From assembly GCA_005883625.1 (NCBI GenBank), contig VBDU01000069.1:17003-81002 (forward strand): a stretch of DNA of 64,000 nucleotides. Direction: 5' to 3'. The notes beneath the pieces are model-generated. The model saw only the letters and a list, made by a program, of their open reading frames with translations, made no database searches and had not been told where the DNA came from. Position 1 is the stretch's first letter. Every line of letters starts with the position of its first letter. Of the stretch, positions 30,129 through 39,228 are shown piece by piece. The position numbers were made by a program, and so were the translations under genes. Source of the DNA: Chloroflexota bacterium. Its GTDB lineage: Bacteria > Chloroflexota > Limnocylindria > P2-11E.

Positions 30129-31147
30129 GGGAGGCGGTTGAACCAGAAGAGCGAGAGACCGCCCGCGATGATGGCGAGGATCGCCGCGGCGGCGGTGAAG
30201 AACGCGGTGATCTCCGTCTTCTCCTGACGGATCACGAGCTGCGTGGTGAGCGTCTCGTAGACCTTGCGCAGATCCGTCTCGGTCGACGCGTTGTAGTACT
30301 CACCCTCGGTGAGCTCGGCGATCTTCTTGAGCGTCACCTCATCGAGCGCGGTACGGATCTGGCGGCCCTGGATGCGGACGATCGCCCCCTGCGCGCTGCC
30401 CACGCCGATCGTGTAGATGCGCACGCCGCGGCTCGCTGCCTGGTCGACGACGGCGAGGGGGGGCGGGAACTGGTTGTTCTGGCCGTCGGTGAGGAGGACG
30501 ATCGAGGCGGGCGCTTTCTGACCGCCTGGCAGCGGCGGCAGGGTCGGCCGCGGTGATGCGGCGTTCGGGTCCAGGTTCTGGAATGCGGCGCTCGGGAGAT
30601 CGTCCTCGGCGCCCTCGAAGATCGCGTCGAGCGAGACGAGGATCGCGCGGCCGATCGCCGTGGCGCGCTGCGGCCGCAGGCGGTTGATCGCCGCGATGAT
30701 GAGGTTCTTGTCCGTCGTCGGTGATTGCACGATCGATGCGTCGGTCGAGAACGAGACGATACCGATGCGCAGGTTCGCGTTCTGGCGCTCGACGAATGCG
30801 CGCGCGGCGGCCTTCGCGGCCTCGATCCGGTTCGGCTTCATGTCCTCGGCCAACATCGATCCGGAGACGTCGATCGTGAGGATGACGGTGCCCTCCTGGC
30901 TCGGCACGGTGACGACCGCGACGGGACGTGACATCGCGAGGACCATCACGCCGACCGCGACGAGGAACAGCACCGGGGGCACGTGCCGGCGCCAGCCCGG
31001 ACCGCGGCCGAGGGCCTCGCGGACGAGCGAGACGTTGGCGTAGCGAAGCGCGTACCGATGCCGGCGGCGCTGCGCGAGGACGTAGAGGACCGCGAGCGCG
31101 GCGACCACGGCCAGCAGGCCGAGCGCCCACGGCCATTGGAAGCTCAC
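30125..31147 (-). CDS. VWA-domain protein (BatA-like)
   Basis: VILTIDVSGSMLAEDMKPNRIEAAK, N- and C-terminal TM segments. Confidence 0.92.
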   Translation of the reverse strand: MSFQWPWALGLLAVVAALAVLYVLAQRRRHRYALRYANVSLVREALGRGPGWRRHVPPVLFLVAVGVMVLAMSRPVAVVTVPSQEGTVILTIDVSGSMLAEDMKPNRIEAAKAAARAFVERQNANLRIGIVSFSTDASIVQSPTTDKNLIIAAINRLRPQRATAIGRAILVSLDAIFEGAEDDLPSAAFQNLDPNAASPRPTLPPLPGGQKAPASIVLLTDGQNNQFPPPLAVVDQAASRGVRIYTIGVGSAQGAIVRIQGRQIRTALDEVTLKKIAELTEGEYYNASTETDLRKVYETLTTQLVIRQEKTEITAFFTAAAAILAIIAGGLSLFWFNRLP

Positions 31148-32058
31148 GCGCTGGCCCTCGCGGCGACCGATCGCGCCGCACGCTGCTTACGCGCGTACGC
31201 GAAGCGCACGATCGAGCGAACGAGGTCCTCGTCGGTGCGCAGCACGAGGACATCGACGCCGGCCTTCGCGAACGCCTCGGCGAGATGCTGCTCGCGGCGG
31301 CGCGCGGCCGCGGTGAGGCGCGACCGGAAGCCACCGTCGTGTGTGTTCACCCAGAGCTGCTCGCCGGTCTCGCTGTCGGTGAGGATGAGCGGTCCGACGT
31401 CGGGAAGCTCGTTCTCGCGCGGGTCGACGAGCCGCACGGCGAGCGTCTCGTGGCGTCGCGCGAGCATCGTCAGCCGATCTTCCCACCCCTGGGAGCTGAA
31501 GAAGTCGGAGATCACGAACACCAGCGAGCGGCGCTTGAGCGCCCGCAGGCCGGCGTCGATGAGCTCGCTCAGGGAGGTGAGCGGCGCGCGCTCGAGGCGG
31601 GGCCGCCGCTCGAGCTCGTTGAGAAGGCGCAAGACCTGGATGCGGCCGCCGCGCGCCGGGACGACGCGCTCGACGTGCGCGCCATACATCGTGGCGCCCA
31701 CGCGGTTCCCGTGTCGCGTGAGCAGCCGGGCGAGGATACCGGTGAAGTCGATGAGCAGGTCACGCTTGCGGCGGTCCGCGGTGCCGAAGTCGACCGACGG
31801 CGAGAGATCGAGGAGGAACTGCGCCGTGATCTCGCGGTCCTCGAGGAACTCGCGGACGTACGGCGCGTCGAGCCGCGCGGTGACGTTCCAGTCGATGTGC
31901 CGTACGTCGTCGCCGAACGCGTACTCGCGGATGTCCGCGAGGTCGAGGCCGTGACCCCGGAACACGGTCCGGTAGTCGCCCTGCAGCAGCCCGTCGAGGC
32001 GGCGCAGGACGGTCCACTCGAGCCGCGCGAGGCGGCGCTCAGGCGTGGAGGGCGACAT
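31144..32058 (-). CDS. DUF58-domain protein
   Basis: GLDLADIREYAFGDDVRHIDWNVTARLDAPYVREFLEDREI. Confidence 0.93.
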   Translation of the reverse strand: MSPSTPERRLARLEWTVLRRLDGLLQGDYRTVFRGHGLDLADIREYAFGDDVRHIDWNVTARLDAPYVREFLEDREITAQFLLDLSPSVDFGTADRRKRDLLIDFTGILARLLTRHGNRVGATMYGAHVERVVPARGGRIQVLRLLNELERRPRLERAPLTSLSELIDAGLRALKRRSLVFVISDFFSSQGWEDRLTMLARRHETLAVRLVDPRENELPDVGPLILTDSETGEQLWVNTHDGGFRSRLTAAARRREQHLAEAFAKAGVDVLVLRTDEDLVRSIVRFAYARKQRAARSVAARASA

Positions 32059-33037
32059 GTTCCTGCAGCGGTTCGGTCGGCGTCGGGAGGCGCTCGAGGA
32101 CCCGGCGGAGGATCGTATCCGCGTTCACGTCGTCGGAGAGCGCCTCAAAGCTCAGCACGAGGCGGTGGCGGATCACGTCCAGGACGAGGTCCTGGATGTC
32201 CTGGCCGGAGACGTAGCCCCGCCCGCGGAGGAACGCGAGAGCGCGCGCGGTGAGGATGAGGTTGATCGAGGCGCGCGGGCTCGCCCCGTAGCTCACGTAC
32301 TTCGCCAGGTCCTTGAGTCCGTAGTCGGCCGGCTGGCGCGTCGCGGAGACGATGCGCACGACGTACTCCATGAGCCGCGGATCGACGAAGACGTCGTCGA
32401 CCTCGCGCTGAAGCTCGAGAAGCCGCTCGGTGGTCATCACCGGGACGACCGTCGCGTGGCGCCCGGTGACCCGCTCGACGACGACGAACTCGTCCATCTC
32501 GCCGGGATACCCGACGAGGACCTTCATCATGAAACGGTCGACCTGCGCCTCGGGCAGCGCGTACACGCCCTCGGTCTCGATCGGGTTCTGCGTCGCCATG
32601 ACGAGGAACGGGTCCGGCACCTTGTGCGTCTCCCGGCCGATCGTGACCTGCCGCTCCTGCATGACCTCGAGGAGCGCGCTCTGCACTTTGGCCGGCGCGC
32701 GGTTGATCTCGTCCGCCAGCAGGAGGTTGGTGAACACCGGCCCGAGCGAAGTCTGGAAGTCGCCGGTCCGCTGGTTGTAGATGCGGGTGCCCACAAGGTC
32801 GGCGGGCACGAGGTCCGGCGTGAACTGGATCCGCTTGAAGTCGCCGGTGATCGCTTGCGCGACCGTCTTCACGCTGAGCGTCTTCGCGAGCCCGGGCACG
32901 CCCTCGACGAGCAGGTGCCCGCGCGCCAAGAGCGCGACGAGGATGCGCTCCAGCAAATGGTCCTGCCCGACGATGACCTTCTTGATCTCGAAGAGAAGCC
33001 GGGCCATGTCGCCCGGGAGCGTCTCTGTGTCCTTCAT
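32039..33037 (-). CDS. MoxR-family AAA ATPase
   Basis: LLVEGVPGLAKTLSVKTVAQ ... LLADEINRAPAKVQSALLEVMQERQVTIG ... MATQNPIETEGVYALPEAQVDRF. Confidence 0.96.
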   Translation of the reverse strand: MKDTETLPGDMARLLFEIKKVIVGQDHLLERILVALLARGHLLVEGVPGLAKTLSVKTVAQAITGDFKRIQFTPDLVPADLVGTRIYNQRTGDFQTSLGPVFTNLLLADEINRAPAKVQSALLEVMQERQVTIGRETHKVPDPFLVMATQNPIETEGVYALPEAQVDRFMMKVLVGYPGEMDEFVVVERVTGRHATVVPVMTTERLLELQREVDDVFVDPRLMEYVVRIVSATRQPADYGLKDLAKYVSYGASPRASINLILTARALAFLRGRGYVSGQDIQDLVLDVIRHRLVLSFEALSDDVNADTILRRVLERLPTPTEPLQEHVALHA

Positions 33038-33054
33038 CCTTTCGTACCCTCCCG

Positions 33055-33894
33055 CTAATCCACCGGGATGCCGAGCGCGCCGCCCGCGGCATCGATCGTG
33101 ATCGCGAAGCCGAGGCCGCTGAAGACAGGGAACCCGGTCGGGTTCGCGATCGCGGTGACGATACCGATGACGTCGCCGTTGCGGTTGAAGAGCGGCCCGC
33201 CCGAGTTCCCGGGGTTCGCGGCCGCGTCGAACTGGATGAGACCGGTCAGCGGCTTCGCATAGCCGGGCACCTGGAGCGACCGGTTCAGTCCGCTGATGAC
33301 GCCCGTCGAGAGCGAGCGAGTCATGCCAAAGGGGCTGCCCACGACGAGCGCGTCGTCGCCGATCCGGACTTTCGAGCCGTCCCCGAGCACGGCCGGGACG
33401 ACGGTCTGCGGCGGCTCGAGCGCGCGCAGGACGGCGATGTCGTTGTCCGCGAGCACCGCGATGACCACGGCCTTCGACTCCTTCCCGTCCGAGAAGATGA
33501 CGCTCACGTCCTTCGCCGCGCCCACGACGTGCAGCGCCGTGATGATGTCGGCGGCCTCGTCGATGATCACGCCGGCGCCGGCCGAGGGCTGCACCGAACC
33601 GTCGTACCGCGTGATCTTCACCTGCACCACGGTCGGCGCCACCTTCTCGTACAACGCCGCGATCGTGGGCGGCGGTCCTGGGCTCGGCTCGATGACGGGT
33701 GGAGCTTTCGGTATCGGCGCGAGGGCGATCGGCACGAGGACGGCGGCCGCCGCGAGGGTCGTCACGAGAAGGAGGGCGTGGCGGCGCACCGCACCGACGC
33801 GGACCGGCCGCACCGTCGTGTCTGGTGTGGCCTCCGGCTCGTCGGGACGGGCCCGGAGGAACGAGCCGTACGGCCTATCCGCTCTGCTGGGCAC
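33055..33894 (-). CDS. Trypsin-like serine protease (S1C/HtrA-like, no PDZ seen), membrane anchored
   Basis: ITALHVVG, DNDIAVLRA, NPGNSGGPLFN; N-terminal TM. Confidence 0.9.
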   Translation of the reverse strand: MPSRADRPYGSFLRARPDEPEATPDTTVRPVRVGAVRRHALLLVTTLAAAAVLVPIALAPIPKAPPVIEPSPGPPPTIAALYEKVAPTVVQVKITRYDGSVQPSAGAGVIIDEAADIITALHVVGAAKDVSVIFSDGKESKAVVIAVLADNDIAVLRALEPPQTVVPAVLGDGSKVRIGDDALVVGSPFGMTRSLSTGVISGLNRSLQVPGYAKPLTGLIQFDAAANPGNSGGPLFNRNGDVIGIVTAIANPTGFPVFSGLGFAITIDAAGGALGIPVD

Positions 33895-33970
33895 GACCTC
33901 TTCGGAGTGTAGGGAGGGGATCGGCCCGTCGGATATGAGTTCGATAAGGGCCGAGTCGCTTTTCGCCTCA

Positions 33971-33986
33971 TAGAACCGATGTTCTA
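33971..33986. promoter_or_regulatory. LexA-like palindrome TAGAACCGATGTTCTA
   Basis: 6-nt perfect inverted half-sites; about 77 nt upstream of the protease start (minus strand). Confidence 0.65.
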
Positions 33987-34032
33987 ACCGGATTCGCCCG
34001 CACGATGCGTGCGGAAGATCGCTTCACCGCAC

Positions 34033-34932
34033 TCAGATGGCGAGCTGGAGTTGCTGTACGTCAGCAGGGTCCTGATGGACTCTGCGCGGCGGCCTCTCGC
34101 GGAACGAGTATCGGGACCGAACCACAGCAACGCGTCTGTCGAGCTCGCGCTGGTATTCGCGCGTCGGCTGTTTGCTTCCCCCATAGAGAGCGGTATGCAT
34201 CGGGACGAGGACGGGAAAGTCCGTCGCTAAGAAATCGAAGTAGTAGTCACGGATCTCCGAGTCAATCTTCAGCGGACGGTGGCGGAAAGCCGTCGCTCCG
34301 GCCTCGCTCGCGGCGCGGGCGGCGCGGTCGATGGACTCCACGCTGTCGCTGATGCCCGGAAGGAGCGGCGCGCACAACACGGCCGCGTCGAGACCCGCCT
34401 CCCGGAGCATTTTCAGCGCGCGTAGGCGTTGCCGCGGCGACGGAGCACCGGGTTCAGCTTTGCGCCAGACGTCGTCGTCGACGCAGGGCACACTGAAGTA
34501 CACCGTCAGGTCGGTCCTCGCGTCGAGCGCTTGCAGGACGTCGATATCCCGAACGATCAGCGTGCCCTTCGTGACGATGCTGGTCGGCATGGGATAGCGG
34601 ACGAGCGCCTCGAGACACCCACGCGCCAATCGGTATTTCGCCTCGATCGGCTGGTACGGATCGGTCGCCGTTCCGATCGCGAGCGAGCCCTCGGGATGCC
34701 GCCGGACTTCTGACCAGAAGCGCTCGACAAAGTTCGCTCGTATCTCGATGCTGCGATCGAACCCGGGACCAACATCGCGCCCGCGAAAACGTGCGTTGTA
34801 GGCCCGGCTGTAACAAAATCGGCACGCGTGAACGCATCCGACATAGGGATTGAGGCTCCAGTCGAACGGCATGCCGTGAACCCGATTGAGTGCGCTCTTC
34901 GCTTCGATTTCGCGGTAGCTGATTTCACTCAC
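34033..34932 (-). CDS. Radical SAM protein (SPL/Rv2578c-like)
   Basis: NPYVGCVHACRFCYSRAYNA (CX3CX2C), TATDPYQPIEAKYRLARGCLEAL. Confidence 0.9.
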   Translation of the reverse strand: MSEISYREIEAKSALNRVHGMPFDWSLNPYVGCVHACRFCYSRAYNARFRGRDVGPGFDRSIEIRANFVERFWSEVRRHPEGSLAIGTATDPYQPIEAKYRLARGCLEALVRYPMPTSIVTKGTLIVRDIDVLQALDARTDLTVYFSVPCVDDDVWRKAEPGAPSPRQRLRALKMLREAGLDAAVLCAPLLPGISDSVESIDRAARAASEAGATAFRHRPLKIDSEIRDYYFDFLATDFPVLVPMHTALYGGSKQPTREYQRELDRRVAVVRSRYSFRERPPRRVHQDPADVQQLQLAI

Positions 34933-35074
34933 GCCGGTGCTCCCTCGCCCCGAAGCCGAGACGCTCCGCGACTTCCTGCCACGTCGCTATTTGGGTTCGC
35001 GTGTCGCTGGCATCAGTTCTCGATCGCGCGCAGATCGCTGCCCGCTTTCCGCCGCCCCTGACATCGCAGCATGA

Positions 35075-35090
35075 TAGAACAGATGTTCTA
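35075..35090. promoter_or_regulatory. LexA-like palindrome TAGAACAGATGTTCTA
   Basis: Perfect half-sites; upstream of the radical SAM gene on the minus strand. Confidence 0.65.
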
Positions 35091-35138
35091 GAAGGTCGCG
35101 AGCGCAGACCCAACGTCGGTTCTTAGCCCGGACCCGTC

Positions 35139-35729
35139 CTAGTTGGAATAGTTGGCGAGGACCGCTTCGGGCTCCACGTCGGCAGCCTCGACGCGTTTCG
35201 GCTCCGCCTGCTCTCGCAGCTCTTCGGCGCGCAGCCTCTCGGCCGCTTCGTGGATCTCACGCTGCAGCGCCACGACCACACCCGTGCTTAGTCCGGCGAT
35301 GGCGAGCAACGAGAGCCACCAGGGAGCGCGCGTCCCCAAGACGCGGTCGAGGGAGATCGCGCCGGGCCCGGCGAGGACCAGCGCACCGGCGATCGCGAGG
35401 TTCGTGGCGGGAAGCTCGGCACCGCCCTCGGTGACCCAGATCGGCTTGCCCCAGTGCACCTTGCGCCAGGCGACGATCATCGGCGCCATCGTCGTGAGCG
35501 GGCCGAGCGGCGAGAGAAGACCGAGCGCCGTGAGCGCGCCGCCGGTCATCTCCGCGGAGCCTCCGATCCGCGCCCACAGGGGACCCGGGCGCAGACCGAC
35601 CTTCTCGAAGCGCTGTCCGGTCCCGTACGGACCGTGGCCGCCGAACATGCCGTAGACCTTTTGCGAACCGTGGCCGACGAGCAGGCCACCCATGACAAGC
35701 CGAAGCAACAAGAGACCGAGCGACGTCAT
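35139..35729 (-). CDS. DoxX-family membrane protein
   Basis: LLLLRLVMGGLLVGHGSQKVYGMFGGHG ... RIGGSAEMTGGALTALG. Confidence 0.9.
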   Translation of the reverse strand: MTSLGLLLLRLVMGGLLVGHGSQKVYGMFGGHGPYGTGQRFEKVGLRPGPLWARIGGSAEMTGGALTALGLLSPLGPLTTMAPMIVAWRKVHWGKPIWVTEGGAELPATNLAIAGALVLAGPGAISLDRVLGTRAPWWLSLLAIAGLSTGVVVALQREIHEAAERLRAEELREQAEPKRVEAADVEPEAVLANYSN

Positions 35730-35999
35730 CTGTCGCACCTCCAGGCCATGGCGGTCGAGCGAGCAGAAATGACGCCAGCGCGGTGCCGATCGAAGTCGTG
35801 ATCGGCCAGAAGCTCGTCCAGTGCGCGGTGCAGCTGCCTGCGCGCTGCCGCGCTCGCCGTTACGCGGGCGACACGTTCGGCGAGCGTTTCCAGAAAGCAA
35901 CGGTGATCGGTCCGGACCTCCGCGCCCGGCCGCACGGCGGGGCATCGAGCGTGCGACTGCGTGCCAGAAGATGGCAGCGCGTGTGCATGGACGTCGCCC

Positions 36000-36287
36000 A
36001 TGAGCTGGATCGATCAGCTGATGCGGCATCTCGAGCAGGTCACCTGCACCGGCTGCGGTGAGTACTTCCGCAGCGGTGACCTCGCGGCCGTCGTCAGCGA
36101 GCCCATGCGTCTCATCGTCCGGCTGCGCTGTCGCTCTTGCGGTCAGGACGGGATCGCGATCCTCGACTTCGGCGCGGGCGGTATCGCTCCGGCGCCGATC
36201 ACCGCCGACGACGTCCTCGACGCGCACGACCTCCTCGCGCACGCCGACCACCCGCCGGTCGAGCTCTTCCCCGCCCTCAGCGTCTAG
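36000..36287 (+). CDS. Small zinc-ribbon-like protein
   Basis: CTGCGEYF ... CRSCGQDG two CxxC motifs. Confidence 0.65.
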   Translation: MSWIDQLMRHLEQVTCTGCGEYFRSGDLAAVVSEPMRLIVRLRCRSCGQDGIAILDFGAGGIAPAPITADDVLDAHDLLAHADHPPVELFPALSV

Positions 36288-36294
36288 CGCGCGC

Positions 36295-37389
36295 TCACGC
36301 GGCGCGCTTGGCCTTTCGCGAGGCCCGTCGTTCGCTTCGCTCCAGCAACGCAAGGACCGCACGCTCGTCGCGAGAGAGGCCACCGTGCGGGACGTCACCG
36401 GTACGCTTCGAGCCGAGCGCCCGCGGGAGCGTGCCCGTCAGGTACGCCTCGACCACCGCCGGATGTACGTAGCAGCGGCGGCAGATCGCGCGAGTGTTCC
36501 CGAGGCGCGCCGCCACCTCGTCGATCGCCGCGACAAGCTCGCCCTGCGCGCGCCGCTCGTTCTTGTGCGCCGGTCGCGACGCGAGGGCGCGCGCCGCATG
36601 AACGGTTCCGGCCCAGGTGCGGAGCTCCTTCGCGGTGAGATCCTCGCCCGAGATCTCTCGCAGGTACGCGTTCACGTCGTCGGAGCCGAGCGGATGCGTC
36701 GCCCCTTCGTCGTCGAGGTACTGGAAGAGCTCCTGACCGGGAAGCTCCTCGAGCTTCGCGACGATCCGCGCGAGCCGGCCGTCGCGCAGCCGGACCTCGT
36801 GCTCCTTCCCGCTCTTGCCGCGGAAACGAAAGACGATCCGCGTCCCGCTGACGTCGACGTGGCGATTCCGCAGCGTCGTCAGGCCGAACGATCGGTTCGC
36901 GCGCGCGTATTCCTCGTTGCCGACGCGGATCGCGGTCTCCTCCAGGAGGCGTACGACCGCCGCGAGCACCTTTTCGCGCGGTACGCCCTGGCGAGCAAGG
37001 TCGCGCTGTACGCGCCCGCGTATCCGAGTGAGCAGCTTCGCCAGAGGGACGAGGCGGCCGTACTTCGTCTCGTCCCGCACGGCGCGCCAGCGCTCGTGAT
37101 AGCGGTACTGCTTGCGGCCCCTTGCGTCCCGCCCGGTCGCCTGCAGATGACCGAGCGGGTCCGGCGAGATCCAGACGTCCGTCCACGCGGGCGGTATCGC
37201 CAGTCGCTCTATGCGGCGCCTCTCCGCGCGGTCACGGATCGCGCGTCCGCCCCGATCGACGAAGGTGAAGTCGCGACCCTGTCGCTTCCGACGGATCCCC
37301 GGCCGGTCATCGCTCGTGTAGCGCAGTCCCGCGAGCTCAGCGGCCTCGAGCGGATCGGACGCGAGCGCGGTCGCCATGCCGGCGGTCAA
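36295..37389 (-). CDS. DNA topoisomerase IB
   Basis: RYTSDDRPGIRRKRQGRDFTFVD ... GRKQYRYHERW ... IRVGNEEYARANRSFGLTTLRNRHV ... LGNTRAICRRCYVHPAVVEAYL. Confidence 0.95.
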   Translation of the reverse strand: MTAGMATALASDPLEAAELAGLRYTSDDRPGIRRKRQGRDFTFVDRGGRAIRDRAERRRIERLAIPPAWTDVWISPDPLGHLQATGRDARGRKQYRYHERWRAVRDETKYGRLVPLAKLLTRIRGRVQRDLARQGVPREKVLAAVVRLLEETAIRVGNEEYARANRSFGLTTLRNRHVDVSGTRIVFRFRGKSGKEHEVRLRDGRLARIVAKLEELPGQELFQYLDDEGATHPLGSDDVNAYLREISGEDLTAKELRTWAGTVHAARALASRPAHKNERRAQGELVAAIDEVAARLGNTRAICRRCYVHPAVVEAYLTGTLPRALGSKRTGDVPHGGLSRDERAVLALLERSERRASRKAKRAA

Positions 37390-37504
37390 CGCAAGCGCGG
37401 GACCAATGCTCGCTCGCTCGCTCTACCGATCGGCGCGCACACACCCGAGCGCTCACATCCCGATTCTCAAAGCCGAGGGCCCGCGCGATGCCGCGAGCTC
37501 GAAG

Positions 37505-37849
37505 TCAGCGCAAAGCTCTCCGACGACCTGGACTTACCTGACCCTCTGGAGGCACCGAGCGAGCTGATCTCGCGGGACTGACCGTGTCGGCGGACGCGGC
37601 GGCTGCGGCGGTCACGCGTCCGCTGGGCCGCAGCAGTCCACGGCCGGCTTCCAGACGGATCCGCTGGCGGAGCTCATCGATCGACGCGGACGCGATCGCC
37701 TGCCACACATGACCAGAGGCGCGTACGTCGCGCGGGCAGTACGCCCACTTGCCGTCATAGACCGTGAGCTGGTCCGCGTTGCCATCCCCCGAGGCATGAT
37801 CGGTCGCCCGGCATTCAAAGGCGATCAACCCGCTCGAGAACGCACCCAC
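37505..37849 (-). CDS. Hypothetical small protein (KWAYCPRDVRASGHVW)
   Basis: Core resembles the 17635..17853 product; start uncertain. Confidence 0.5.
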   Translation of the reverse strand: MGAFSSGLIAFECRATDHASGDGNADQLTVYDGKWAYCPRDVRASGHVWQAIASASIDELRQRIRLEAGRGLLRPSGRVTAAAAASADTVSPARSARSVPPEGQVSPGRRRALR

Positions 37850-37974
37850 CCACGTCAGGTATAGCGGATGACGTCAAGCCTGTGCGTGCCCTTGCCGGGC
37901 GAGGCTGGCAGCGAACGGATGACAGGCTGTAATCCCGAGAGTCGTGGACGGTCGCATGCATCTCACCCACGCCG

Positions 37975-39228
37975 ATGGCGGCGGACGCGATCACGAACGC
38001 GGACATCGCCGAGCTCCTCGCGCGCGAGTCAGAGCGCACCGAGGGGCGTGCCGCCAAGGCGCTACGGCGCGCGTCGCGGGCTGCCCTCATGTGGCCGGAG
38101 GAGGCCGGCCGCCTGCGCGACGCCGACCGACCCTTCACCGAGCTCCGCGCGGTGGGCCCCTTCACCGCGCGCTTCCTCTCGACCTGGCTGCGCGAGGGGA
38201 CCAGCGTGCGCGAGCGTCCGCCGCTGCGGGACGGGTTCCTCAGCTACGCGCAGGCACGCGAGGTCGTTGCGAGCCACGCCGATTGGCGGACCGGACTCGA
38301 GGGCGACCTGCAGATGCACACCGACGAGACCGACGGCGCCGCGAGTGTGGAGGACATGGTCGCGGCGGCCCGCGCGCTCGGCCATCACTACGTCGCGATC
38401 ACGGACCACAGCAAGACGCTGCGCATCACGAACGGAATGGACGAGACCCGACTGGCGGCCCAGGGCGAGCGGATCGACGCCCTCAACGCCACGGGCATGC
38501 CGACCTGGGCCCTCCGAGCGATCGAGATGGACCTCACGCCGGAAGGCGCCGGCGACATGGATCCGTCCGCGCTCGCGCGGCTCGACCTCGTGCTCGGCGC
38601 GTTCCATTCCAAGCTCCGTCTCCGGGAGGATCAGACGGAGCGCTATCTCACGGCGCTCGCCAACCCCGACGTTCACGTGCTCGCGCATCCGCGCGGCCGC
38701 ATCTACAACTTCCGGGCGGGCCTCAGCGCGGACTGGGAGCGCGTCGCCCGCCGCGCCGCGGAGACCGGGACGGCGCTCGAGATCGATGCTTACCCGGACC
38801 GTCAGGATCTCGACGTCGACCGGCTCCGGGTCGTCGCCGAGTCGGGTGGCTGGGTCTCCATCGGCACGGACGCCCATACGCCGAGCGAGCTCGTTTTCTT
38901 CGAGATCGGGATCGCGGCCGCCATCCTCGCGGGGCTGCCGCGCGAGCGCATCCTGAATTACCTTCCGCTCAGGCAGCTGCGCGAGTGGGCTGGTCGTATT
39001 CGTGCACGGAGGCACGGCGATCCAGCGAAAAGGAGCGTGGCCATGGCGGGCAAGCGCGAGACGATCGACACGACCCCGGGCAAGCAGGGCGGGTCCCGTT
39101 ACGTCCGGCGCGACAGCGGCGGCCGGTTCAGCACGGACCAGGTGCGGGCGGGACGGTCCGTCGCCCAGGACCGCCGCGTCAAGGCGAAGAACAAGGCGCC
39201 GAAGGGGATGAAGGACCGCGGCGACTAA
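37975..39228 (+). CDS. PolX-like PHP-domain phosphoesterase reading in frame into a small basic C-terminal protein
   Basis: DLQMHTDETDGAASVEDMVAAARALGHHYVAITDHSKTLRITNGMDE ... LAHPRGRIYNF ... IGTDAHTPSEL. Confidence 0.88.
   Translation: MAADAITNADIAELLARESERTEGRAAKALRRASRAALMWPEEAGRLRDADRPFTELRAVGPFTARFLSTWLREGTSVRERPPLRDGFLSYAQAREVVASHADWRTGLEGDLQMHTDETDGAASVEDMVAAARALGHHYVAITDHSKTLRITNGMDETRLAAQGERIDALNATGMPTWALRAIEMDLTPEGAGDMDPSALARLDLVLGAFHSKLRLREDQTERYLTALANPDVHVLAHPRGRIYNFRAGLSADWERVARRAAETGTALEIDAYPDRQDLDVDRLRVVAESGGWVSIGTDAHTPSELVFFEIGIAAAILAGLPRERILNYLPLRQLREWAGRIRARRHGDPAKRSVAMAGKRETIDTTPGKQGGSRYVRRDSGGRFSTDQVRAGRSVAQDRRVKAKNKAPKGMKDRGD
39043..39228 (+). CDS. Nested small basic protein, possibly separately translated
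   Basis: MAGKRETIDTTPGKQGGSRYVRRDSGGRFSTDQVRAGRSVAQDRRVKAKNKAPKG with SD aaaaggag upstream of its ATG. Confidence 0.5.
   Translation: MAGKRETIDTTPGKQGGSRYVRRDSGGRFSTDQVRAGRSVAQDRRVKAKNKAPKGMKDRGD

Noticed and set aside
34925-35113. Short ORF upstream of the radical SAM gene as a confident CDS
   Set aside because: No clear start codon or SD and no recognised domain; kept only as context for the LexA-like box finding.
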